Of a DNA stretch of 39,147 nt, positions 30,502-37,615 are shown one piece after another. The stretch's first letter is position 1. Each line of letters begins with the position of its first letter. The DNA is from an uncultured Chloroflexota bacterium (GTDB taxonomy: Bacteria > Chloroflexota > Anaerolineae > Aggregatilineales > Phototrophicaceae): contig CALKIA010000643.1 in assembly GCA_937988705.1 (NCBI GenBank), positions 1-39,147 on the forward strand. Reading direction: 5' to 3'. A program made the position numbers and the translations under genes. The notes beneath the pieces were generated by a model. The model ran no database searches. It was not told the DNA's origin and was given only the letters and a program-made list of their open reading frames with translations.

Positions 30502-31947
30502 ATGACCACCACGACGAGACCAACGGTTCAAACCACCGTGATCGAACGACCGCGGCGGCGCATAACTGCCCAGACGCGCGTCCGCTACGCGCTGTTGAGC
30601 GCGGGAGCGGTGGTGTTGGCGCTGCTCACGCTGCTGCAAGCTCTCAACGCCTACCGCACCTCGTATGAGCTGTTTAGCGGCATCGCGGAGATCAACAGCA
30701 CGACGGTCGATGCCGCCGAGAACGCCCTGCAATATGTCGCGCAGGCCAGTCAATCGGCCGCCGATTACACGCTGTTGACCTCGGATACGCCGCTCTACGA
30801 ACAGGCGCAGAACAACATCTTCCGCGCGTTCAGCGCCTACCGCGATGAGTTGTTCACGCTGCGGGACAACCTGCAATCAGCGGATGAGGAAACCGCCTAC
30901 ACCACCGCGGAAACCTATACCTTCAGCCGCTTCTGGCGGCATGTGAGCAACCTCGTTGCCAACCGCAGCAACGACACGCTCGCGCGGCGGGAGTTTTTGG
31001 ACGCGGACAACCATGTCCGCACCTGGATCACGCCCGCGCTGCAAGAACTGGAACGCCTCAACTTTGAAGGCATGGTCGAGGCGGGCGAAACCGCGGGCAG
31101 CGTGATCGCCGGACAATTGGTCTTGTTCCTCATCCCCGCGCTCGCGCTGGCAGCCCTGCTGACCTACATCTCGTTCATGATTCGCGGCAAGGTGCGGCGC
31201 TACCTCACACCGGGCATCGACGCGGCGCTGGTGCTGGCGTGGGTGCTGCTGCTGCTCGTAGCGCTCAACCTGCTGGATGCGCCCAACAAAATCCACACGA
31301 TGATCGACGACGCGTATTTGAGCGTGAGCGCCAGCGCCCGTACGCTGGTGGACGCCAATCTGGCAAACCGCGCGGAAAGTTCGCTCCTGCTCGACCCGGA
31401 CAACGCCGACGCGTGGGAAGCGCGCTACAACGAGGCGATGGAACGTGTGATGCTGCGGCTGTGCGGCGCGGTGGATTGCACGGCGGATCAGTTCACAGGC
31501 GTAGGCAACGTGATGCGCACCACCGCGATCACCGGAGCGGAGGCGATCAGCTCGGCGGATTCGCAGCGCATCGACGGCATCCGGCCGCTGGTGACGAATG
31601 TGACCTTCTCCGGCGAAGCAACGGCGCTGGAAGCGGCGCGGCAGTCGCTAGAAGACTTCCGCGAAGCCCATGTGAATCTGCGCGGGCAGATCAACAGCGG
31701 CGATCTCGAAAAGGCGATTCTGTTTAACACCAGTGCGGATGACCCCGGTTCGAGTCAGGAAACGTTCAACCGCTTTGTGACAGCCATCGAAGACCTGCGC
31801 CAGATCAACCGCGACGTGTTCGATCAGACGTGGGCGGCACAGCGTGACGCACTCAATCGCAATCAACTGCTGCTCGGTCTGATTGGGTATGCGCTCATCG
31901 CCGCGCTGATCGTGGTCGGCGTTGCGCACCGCTATCGGGAACTGTAA
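30502..31947 (+). CDS. Four-TM transducer protein with two helical extracytoplasmic domains (GlnX-like)
   Basis: 481 residues. The short N-terminus (1-27) is basic. TM1 is about 28-50, followed by a ~150-residue, mostly helical extracytoplasmic domain (51-200). TM2 (202-227), a basic cytoplasmic loop 'RGKVRRYLTPG', TM3 (239-258), a second ~195-residue helical domain (259-454) and TM4 (456-475) complete it. There is no HAMP, kinase, chemoreceptor or permease domain, so it cannot signal by itself. Topology, size and coupling to a binding protein 3 bp upstream match GlnX, which in mycobacteria links GlnH to PknG. Similarity is by architecture; I cannot show sequence homology without a search. 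Confidence 0.75.
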   Translation: MTTTTRPTVQTTVIERPRRRITAQTRVRYALLSAGAVVLALLTLLQALNAYRTSYELFSGIAEINSTTVDAAENALQYVAQASQSAADYTLLTSDTPLYEQAQNNIFRAFSAYRDELFTLRDNLQSADEETAYTTAETYTFSRFWRHVSNLVANRSNDTLARREFLDADNHVRTWITPALQELERLNFEGMVEAGETAGSVIAGQLVLFLIPALALAALLTYISFMIRGKVRRYLTPGIDAALVLAWVLLLLVALNLLDAPNKIHTMIDDAYLSVSASARTLVDANLANRAESSLLLDPDNADAWEARYNEAMERVMLRLCGAVDCTADQFTGVGNVMRTTAITGAEAISSADSQRIDGIRPLVTNVTFSGEATALEAARQSLEDFREAHVNLRGQINSGDLEKAILFNTSADDPGSSQETFNRFVTAIEDLRQINRDVFDQTWAAQRDALNRNQLLLGLIGYALIAALIVVGVAHRYREL

Positions 31948-31970
31948 AGCGCACCTCAAACCGATTTTGC

Positions 31971-32058
31971 GTAGGGGCAGACCTGTGTGTCTGCCCTTTT
32001 GCTTTGGGCGCACACGCCTGTTTCCCCTCTCCTCTAGGAGAGGGGCTAGGGGTGAGGT
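31971..32058. repeat. Repeats between the GlnX-like and aminotransferase genes
   Basis: 31971-32021 is a GTAGGGGCAGACCTGTGTGT-type unit (the same family as 24667-24723), and 32022-32058 is the CCCCTCTCCTCTAGGAGAGGGG hairpin with a CTAGGGGTGAGG tail. Both lie between convergent genes. Confidence 0.7.
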
Positions 32059-32064
32059 TAGCTT

Positions 32065-33279
32065 TTACCCCTGCACGGCCTCTTTGAGCACCGCGCCCAG
32101 CCGCCGAATCCCGTCCACGATACGTTCTTCGCGCGAATTACTGTAATTCAGGCGGAAAGTGTTTTTGCCCATCTCCCCGGTGAAGAAGCCTTCGCCCGGC
32201 ACAAACGCGACATTCTGCACCAGTGCCTGCTTGAGGATGTCGGTCGCATCGAGGTGCGGCGGCAGGGTGACCATCAGGAACAGACCGCCTTCGGGCCGCG
32301 TCCATGTGACCTCCGACGGGAAACAGTCGTCCATCGTTTGCAGCATCAGGTCGCGGCGCTGGCGGTAGACCTCGCGCAAATGCGTGATGTGGCCGGCGAG
32401 GAACGCTTCATCGCGCGCCACTTCATAGGTGATGACCTGATTGAGGGTGCTCGTGTGCAAATCGGCGCCCTGCTTGACCTGCACCAGCTTGTCGATGACG
32501 GGGAAAGCCGCCGCCACCCAGCCGATGCGCAGCCCCGGCGTCAAAATCTTCGAGAACGTGCCGCAGTAGATCACGTTGCCATCGGCGTTCGTCGCGCCGC
32601 GCACTTCGGCTTCCATCTGCAAGACGGAAGGCACGGGGTCGCCGCTGTAGCGCAGTTCGCCATAGGGGTCATCTTCGATGAACGGCAGCCCGTGTTCGAC
32701 CAGAATCTGCGCGAGCTGGGCACGCCGTTCTTTGCTGAGCGTCGTCCCCTGCGGATTCTGAAACGTCGGAATGGCGTACATGATTTTGTGCTGCTCAGCC
32801 AGAATGGCGGGCAGTTCGTCGACGCGCATGCCGTCGTTGTCGGTCGGCACCGCGGAGAAGCGCGGGTAATACGACTTCCACGAGCTCATCATGCCGACGT
32901 AGGTCGGGTTTTCCACGACGACGCGATCATGCTCGTTGAGGAAGATGCGGGCCAGCATATCAATCGCCTGCTGCGACCCGCTCGTGATCAAAATGTTGTC
33001 GGGGTGAATCTGAAACTTGCCCACAGACAGGCGCTGGGCGATGAAGGCGCGCAGTTCCGGCATGCCTTCGGTGGTGCTGTACTGCAAGACCTCGCGTCCG
33101 CGTTCCGCCAGCACGACATCGGTCGCCTCACGGATGCGTTCCACCGGGAAAAGTTCCGGCGCAGGGAGACCACCCGCGAACGAAATCACCTCCGGCTTGG
33201 CCGTCAGCTTGAGAATTTCGCGCACGGTAGAGCGTTTCATCTGTTTGGTGCGTTCAGCAAAAAGCGTATCCCAGTTCAT
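32065..33279 (-). CDS. PLP-dependent aminotransferase, class I/II (LysN/2-aminoadipate-type)
   Basis: 404 residues from ATG 33279; an in-frame ATG at 33303 would add eight residues. 'MNWDTLFAERTKQMKRSTVREILKL' and 'VISFAGGLPAPELFP' are the usual start of this group. Fold type I landmarks: 'ITSGSQQAIDMLARIFLNEHDRVVVENPTYVGM', 'PTFQNPQGTTLSKERR', 'IEDDPYGELRYSG' and the PLP lysine K244 in 'YCGTFSKILTPGLRIGWVAA'. 'FVPGEGFFTGEMGKNTFRLNYS' ends the domain with the substrate Arg region. It resembles LysN (2-aminoadipate transaminase) and broad-range enzymes; the substrate cannot be fixed. No GntR domain is fused. Confidence 0.9.
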   Translation of the reverse strand: MNWDTLFAERTKQMKRSTVREILKLTAKPEVISFAGGLPAPELFPVERIREATDVVLAERGREVLQYSTTEGMPELRAFIAQRLSVGKFQIHPDNILITSGSQQAIDMLARIFLNEHDRVVVENPTYVGMMSSWKSYYPRFSAVPTDNDGMRVDELPAILAEQHKIMYAIPTFQNPQGTTLSKERRAQLAQILVEHGLPFIEDDPYGELRYSGDPVPSVLQMEAEVRGATNADGNVIYCGTFSKILTPGLRIGWVAAAFPVIDKLVQVKQGADLHTSTLNQVITYEVARDEAFLAGHITHLREVYRQRRDLMLQTMDDCFPSEVTWTRPEGGLFLMVTLPPHLDATDILKQALVQNVAFVPGEGFFTGEMGKNTFRLNYSNSREERIVDGIRRLGAVLKEAVQG

Positions 33280-33366
33280 AGTGTTCTTCGAGTTCTTCCT
33301 CATTGGCCTTCACAGTACAGTACGGCAGGCCGAAAGTTCCGTCAATTCCCACCCGGATGCGGTCGA

Positions 33367-33441
33367 CCCCACCCCCGGCCCCTCCCCGAATTCAGGGAGG
33401 GGAGCAAGATCGCCCCTCGCCCCGCTGGCGTGGGAGAGGGG
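33367..33441. repeat. Composite GC-rich repeat in reverse orientation
   Basis: 33367-33402 is the reverse of the CCCCTCCCTGAATTCGGGG palindrome with its tail, and 33405-33441 is the CCCCTCGCCCCGCTGGCGTGGGAGAGGGGG half. Together they mirror the units at 12563 and 19363. Located just before the MaoC stop. Confidence 0.75.
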
Positions 33442-33445
33442 GTAA

Positions 33446-33910
33446 TTATTCTTCAACGTTCGTCGGGCGTTTGACAAACAGGGCGGAACGGGTCACTTCA
33501 CACACCACCACATCATCCTGATTGCGGCCAATATGCTTGAGGGTGACAACGCCCGTGTCGGGACGCGACTTACTCTCCCGACGTGAAACAACGGTCGTCT
33601 CTACGTAGATGGTGTCGCCGTGAAAGACGGGCGCGGGATGGCTCACGTTTTCGTAGCCGAGATTCGCGATGATGGTGCCGAACGTCAGCTCGCTGACGCT
33701 GATGCCGACGACGAGGCTCAGCGTCAGCAAGCCGTTCACAATGCGCTGTTTGAACTGCGTTTTGGCCGCGAAATCTTCGTTGATGTGCAGTGGTTGGGTG
33801 TTCATCGTCAGGCTGCAAAACAGCACGTTATCGGCTTCGGTGATCGTCCGCGCCAGTTCGTGTTTGATGATCATTCCCGGTTCAAGATCGTCGTAGTATT
33901 TTCCCGGCAT
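33446..33910 (-). CDS. MaoC-like (hot-dog fold) acyl-CoA dehydratase
   Basis: 154 residues from ATG 33910 (AAGGG 9 nt upstream; the longer open frame is unlikely). 'LEPGMIIKHELARTITEADNVLFCSLTMNTQPLHINEDFAAKTQFKQRIVNGLLTLSLVVGISVSELTFGTIIANLGYENVSHPAPVFHGDTIYVETTVVSRRESKSRPDTGVV' is a single hot-dog domain of the MaoC group, in the variant close to mesaconyl-CoA hydratase. The usual catalytic D-x-N-P-x-H reads N37-T-Q-P-L-H42, with Asp replaced by Asn. It probably hydrates an enoyl-CoA. The gene lies 166 bp from the aminotransferase, separated by the composite repeat. Confidence 0.85.
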   Translation of the reverse strand: MPGKYYDDLEPGMIIKHELARTITEADNVLFCSLTMNTQPLHINEDFAAKTQFKQRIVNGLLTLSLVVGISVSELTFGTIIANLGYENVSHPAPVFHGDTIYVETTVVSRRESKSRPDTGVVTLKHIGRNQDDVVVCEVTRSALFVKRPTNVEE

Positions 33911-34313
33911 GGGTGCATTCCCTTGATAAGACGGGGCGGGTTCGAGTGCCGGTGGTTGGACAGCCTGCTGGCTGTCTGCTCTATCAGACGTGCTTCTGCG
34001 CGTCCCTACACCACTGTAACCGGCGCGAACCGCTGCCGCATAGCGTCCGTAGGCATGAAGAGAGGGATTATAACGCAAGGCCGGAAAACCAAAACCGCCC
34101 GATGTGAGGGGGACACATCGAGCGGTTCTAGAGGGATGGGCATGTGAAGGGTCTAATTGTACCCTAGCCCTTGAACTTGGCTGCTAACAGTAAACCACGA
34201 GCCTCGCCTAGTTCGTCATCTCAATTCGACCAAGTTCAAATGAAACTGTCTCAAAGATAAGTTTCCCGGCTAAAGATCACATGAAGCAAAAGTGAGAACC
34301 GGGTGAGAGCAGT
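33911..34313. other. Non-coding gap of about 400 bp with hairpins
   Basis: No gene. A GACAGCC-TGCT-GGCTGTC hairpin lies at 33959-33976, and the leftward terminator candidate at 34093-34127. The rest (about 34130-34310) has no repeat or reading frame that I can support; it may contain the promoter for the MaoC gene. Confidence 0.55.
34093..34127 (-). terminator. Intrinsic terminator for the TPR-like gene
   Basis: On the minus strand AACCGCTCGATGTG pairs with CACATCGGGCGGTT with one mismatch and a 7-nt loop, followed by TTGGTTTT. It lies about 190 bp past the stop at 34314, so it ends the leftward transcript. Confidence 0.6.
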
Positions 34314-35441
34314 TTATTGTCCCGGTGGCGCGACGACGCCGACTGGCGCAACCGCGCCCGGCGTCAACGCCCAGTTCGGATCGACCGTGGGCGGTGCGTT
34401 CAGGCACAGGTTTTGCGCGTTGTTATACTTGCCGTTCGCCGTGCCGCTGCTGAAAATGTTCATCGCCTGCTGGTACTGACTCGCCGCGCTGCAATAGTTC
34501 GTCTGGGCGAGATACGAGTCGCCGATTAGCACGTACTGGTTGTACAGGAGCTGAATGGCGTCGTCGTAGTAGCGCCCGCCCGCACCCAAGCCGATCAATT
34601 CTTGCAGCGTCGAAATGGCGACCGGACTGCCTAACCCGATCGCATTGCGCGCCCGCAGATACAGCTCGGCGGCATAGCGTTCGTAGTCGAGGCTGGAGTC
34701 GATTTGGCCATATTCTTCCGCGCGCCCGACCAGAATGTTGGCGGCGGCGGGTTGATTCGCGTTGTAGAGTTCGAGTGCGCGGTTTTGCAGCGCCTGATTG
34801 AGTGCGCGGCGGACTTCGTCGCGGCGGAAGGTTGGGTCTAAACCGACCACCACATCGAGGAGTTCAACCGCATCGCCCCACAGGGAACCGCTCATGGCGG
34901 TCTGCGCTTGCTCGTAGAGCGCGGCGACATCAAACCCGCTGTCCGTATCTTCGGTTGTGGCAATCGCCAGTTCGTTCGGTGCAGCTTCTCTGGTCGCTTC
35001 GGGCGGTGTGGGCGATGGCGTTGACGTTGCCGTCGGTAAGGTGTTGAGATAAACCGCTGTGCCTGTCAGCACCAGATTCGGGAGTTCGCTGTACTCCGGT
35101 GCCGCTGTTGCCAGCCATTCGAGGCGCGTGCGCAGCAGCACCGTATTGCCCGAGGCGACATCGCCGGGAATGCGATCCACTTGGTCGCGGATGGTAGCGT
35201 CACGCGTGCTGCTCACGAGGACCTGCGCTTCGCGCTGACCGGAAGTCCAGCCCGCTGCCCCGGCCAGCGCCACGATGGCGACGGCAAACAGCACCAGTAC
35301 GACCACAATCAACGCGTACATGCCGCAGCCGCTGGACGGTGGCGCGTCTTCGACATCATCGACGCTAATCGTTGGTTTGAGTGGGACGTCCTTGAGCGGC
35401 GAGCGGGGTTGGGTATCTTCAAGCTGAGGTGTATAGCTCAT
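34314..35441 (-). CDS. Membrane-anchored protein with TPR-like helical repeats
   Basis: 375 residues. A cytoplasmic head of about 40 residues (rich in Pro, Asp, Ser) precedes one TM helix ('MYALIVVVLVLFAVAIVALAGAAGW', ~41-65). A Thr/Pro-rich linker ('TATSTPSPTPPEATREAAPNE', ~137-157) leads to helical repeats ('ALYEQAQTAMSGSLWGDAVELLDVVVGLDPTFRRDEVRRALNQALQNRALELYN', 'ADLY'-like units to ~345) that resemble TPRs. It has no catalytic motif. It likely holds partner proteins near the membrane. Several residue patterns (WGDAVELLDVVVGLDPTF) are common in Chloroflexota TPR proteins, but this is by impression only. Confidence 0.75.
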   Translation of the reverse strand: MSYTPQLEDTQPRSPLKDVPLKPTISVDDVEDAPPSSGCGMYALIVVVLVLFAVAIVALAGAAGWTSGQREAQVLVSSTRDATIRDQVDRIPGDVASGNTVLLRTRLEWLATAAPEYSELPNLVLTGTAVYLNTLPTATSTPSPTPPEATREAAPNELAIATTEDTDSGFDVAALYEQAQTAMSGSLWGDAVELLDVVVGLDPTFRRDEVRRALNQALQNRALELYNANQPAAANILVGRAEEYGQIDSSLDYERYAAELYLRARNAIGLGSPVAISTLQELIGLGAGGRYYDDAIQLLYNQYVLIGDSYLAQTNYCSAASQYQQAMNIFSSGTANGKYNNAQNLCLNAPPTVDPNWALTPGAVAPVGVVAPPGQ

Positions 35442-35732
35442 GCAAAAATCTCACGCTTCCATGCCAATTGACCCATTTACTGGGCACGCCGATTATACAA
35501 GACGCTATGAGCAGATGATACCCTACGGTTTACCTACGGTGTGGGGCTGAAGCGAACAGGGCGCAGTTTACAGTCCGGTAGCTACGTAGAAGAGCATGAA
35601 GCCGAGTTTTAGGCTCAGTTTCTAAGCCACAAACCGAATGTTAGCCAAAGGACGAGGCATGCCTCGTCCCTACGAAGAAACACCCGCATGTCTCGTCCGC
35701 CACTAACGGACAGCGCAGGCGCTGTCCCTACG
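35442..35732. repeat. Intergenic gap with tandem palindromic repeats upstream of the MITE
   Basis: No gene. GGACGAGGCA and its complement lie at 35650-35669, and GGACAGCG-CAGG-CGCTGTCC at 35708-35727, each followed by CTAC. These are the GTAGGGnC family repeats in broken form. The stretch 35450-35640 shows nothing that I can assign. Confidence 0.6.
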
Positions 35733-35847
35733 TAACTATTGGTGCTAGTTCGTGGTTCTAAACGGATGGTATGGGGTCTGTAGGGGCAAGGCATGCCTTG
35801 CCCCTACGAAAATCTTCTCTCAAATTGGTAACTAGCACCAATGGTTA
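35733..35847. mobile_element. MITE-like element, copy 2 (inverted)
   Basis: 115 bp, starting TAACTATTGGTGCTAGTT and ending AACTAGCACCAATGGTTA, with the same central 28-bp palindrome at 35780-35807. The reverse complement matches copy 1 (6321-6434) nearly throughout, including the ACCATCCGTTTAGAACCACG stretch. It lies immediately after another repeat (35731 ends CTACG). Confidence 0.8.
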
Positions 35848-35880
35848 CGTAGACCTTGGCTTAACCGGGTCATGTTGGCG

Positions 35881-35904
35881 CCCCTCCCTGAATTCGGGGT
35901 GGGC
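35881..35904. repeat. CCCCTCCCTGAATTCGGGG palindrome at the 3' end of coaBC
   Basis: A truncated copy (CCCCTCCCTGAATTCGGGGT with a GGGC tail) that directly touches the stop codon of coaBC at 35905. It could form the 3' hairpin of that mRNA. Confidence 0.65.
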
Positions 35905-37152
35905 TCAGAGTCCATTCAGCAGCTGCGCGACCCGGCGGATGATGACCTCGCCGACTTTGGCTTTGCTCGCCAGCTCCAGCGTCTGTTCGCCGCCGTGCGC
36001 GTCGAGGATCACAACGCGGTTGGTATCCACATCAAAGCCTGCGTCTTTCGCGGTGATGTCGTTCGCCACCAGCAGATCCAACCCTTTGCGCGTCAGCTTT
36101 TCGCGGGCATGGGCGATGAGGTCTTCGCTTTCCGCCGCAAACCCGACCACCACACGCGGACGGTGAAGATCGCGCCGCCGTTCTTTGACCGCCAGCAGAA
36201 TGTCGGGATTCTTCTCCAGATTGAGCGTCAGGGGATGGTGATCGCTCGTCTTTTTGATCTTCTGATCGGAGATGGTGCGCGGGCGGAAATCGGCGACTGC
36301 CGCCGCCATGATCAGCGCGTCCGCGCCAGCTTGCTGCGCCAGCACGGCCTGCTGCATCTGCTGCGCCGATTCCACGGCGATGACCTTGACGCCATAGGGC
36401 GCAGTCAGCCCGCGCGCGGCGCTGATGAGCGTGACCTCCGCGCCCACATCGGTGGCGGCTTGCGCCAGCGCGTACCCCTGTTTGCCGCTGGATCGGTTGG
36501 TGATGAAGCGCACCGGATCGAGCGGTTCGCGCGTGCCCCCCGCCGTGATGACAAGGCTTTTGTCTTTGAGTGCACCCTTGCGCCCCATATGGTAGCGCAG
36601 CGCGCCGATCAGCTTGGGCGTTTCCGGGAAGCGCCCGATGCCGACCAATCCGGAGGCAAACCGCCCTTCTTCCGGGGCGATCAACGCGACACCACGTCCC
36701 TGGAGAATCGCGAGGTTTTCCTGCACGGCGGCGCTGGCATACATGTGACCGTCCATCGCGGGAGCGACAATGATCGGCGCGGGCGTGGCCAGCGCGGTGA
36801 TCGCGAGCAGGTCATCGGCGAAACCATGGGCGAGTTTGGCGAGGGTGTTGGCGGTCGCGGGGGCGATGATGAGCAGGTCGGCGCTTTCCGCCAAGCCGAC
36901 ATGTGCGACATGGGTCGGCAGCGAGCCGCCACCGGATGTCCACAGGCTCGTGTAGACGGGACGCCCCGTCACCGCTTGAAATGTGAGCGGCGTGACAAAC
37001 TGCTGCGCGGAGTCCGTCATGATGACATCGACGAGCACACCGAGCTGCGTCAGTTTGCTGGCGAGATCCACCGCTTTATAACAGGCGATGCTGCCTGTCA
37101 CCCCGAGAATGATCCGTTTACCTTCGAGCAGCGTAATCCGTTCGCTGTCCAT
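35905..37152 (-). CDS. coaBC: CoaBC: phosphopantothenoylcysteine decarboxylase / phosphopantothenate-cysteine ligase
   Basis: 415 residues carrying both halves. The flavodoxin-like decarboxylase (1-190) has 'ILGVTGSIACYKAVDL', catalytic H84 in 'HVAHVGLAESADLLIIAPATANT', 'PAMDGHMY' and 'GRFASGLVGIGRF'. The ligase half (195-415) has 'LVITAGGTREPLDPVRFITNRSSGKQGYALA' and 'MAAAVADFRP...KIKK'. The enzyme makes 4'-phosphopantetheine in CoA synthesis from phosphopantothenate and cysteine. Two signature positions of E. coli Dfp differ: the Asn of PAMN is D134 and the Cys of ACG is S167. It lies 41 bp downstream of a small hypothetical gene. Confidence 0.92.
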   Translation of the reverse strand: MDSERITLLEGKRIILGVTGSIACYKAVDLASKLTQLGVLVDVIMTDSAQQFVTPLTFQAVTGRPVYTSLWTSGGGSLPTHVAHVGLAESADLLIIAPATANTLAKLAHGFADDLLAITALATPAPIIVAPAMDGHMYASAAVQENLAILQGRGVALIAPEEGRFASGLVGIGRFPETPKLIGALRYHMGRKGALKDKSLVITAGGTREPLDPVRFITNRSSGKQGYALAQAATDVGAEVTLISAARGLTAPYGVKVIAVESAQQMQQAVLAQQAGADALIMAAAVADFRPRTISDQKIKKTSDHHPLTLNLEKNPDILLAVKERRRDLHRPRVVVGFAAESEDLIAHAREKLTRKGLDLLVANDITAKDAGFDVDTNRVVILDAHGGEQTLELASKAKVGEVIIRRVAQLLNGL

Positions 37153-37193
37153 GCGCGCTCCATCTGTGAGAGGGATACGCTTTGATTGTACCG

Positions 37194-37556
37194 CTACACC
37201 GCCGGATCATCCGAGTCGAGGTGCGTCCGCACCAACCACGCCAGCGCCACCGACAGCGCCGCCGCGTCCCGCCATTCATCCGCCTCCAGCCGATCTGGGT
37301 AACGGGCGCGCAGGATGGTGCTGAGAATCGTGGACAGGTGGAACAACACTTCGCGGTTGAGTGTGCCGAACTTGAGCGACAGCCCATCCGGGTCGCGCAT
37401 TTCGCGGCGGACGATGCGGAGCGTCTCGGCATACAGCTCATCGCTGAGCAGTTGGGTGATTTCGTCGGCGGAGAACAGCGGCGGAGTTTCTAGACCGCTC
37501 AGGTCGAGGTGCTGGTTGATAAAATCATTAAAACTGGTCAGGGGGTCATCAGACAT
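37194..37556 (-). CDS. Small hypothetical protein
   Basis: 120 residues, mostly helical ('SFNDFINQHLDLSGL', 'ADEITQLLSDELYAETLRIVRREMRD', 'VLFHLSTILSTILRAR', 'EWRDAAALSVALAWLVRTHLD'). GGAG lies 6 nt before the ATG. No motif or family recognised. Leftward in the same direction as coaBC and possibly co-transcribed with it, but no function is suggested by its sequence. Confidence 0.55.
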   Translation of the reverse strand: MSDDPLTSFNDFINQHLDLSGLETPPLFSADEITQLLSDELYAETLRIVRREMRDPDGLSLKFGTLNREVLFHLSTILSTILRARYPDRLEADEWRDAAALSVALAWLVRTHLDSDDPAV

Positions 37557-37615
37557 TGAACTCTCCAGTCATCTAGGGATATAGAGAGTCTACAATGGTT
37601 CAGAACGTGCGTCAA

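Noticed and set aside
30502..31947. Chemoreceptor or histidine kinase
   Set aside because: No HAMP, MCP hairpin or kinase domain; the cytoplasmic parts are only a few residues long.
29422..31947. ABC transporter operon
   Set aside because: The gene after the binding protein has no permease motif, has two large extracytoplasmic domains, and no ATPase gene is present.
35872..37185. Long + strand open frame (437 codons) opposite coaBC
   Set aside because: Antisense shadow; CoaBC motifs are unambiguous on the minus strand.
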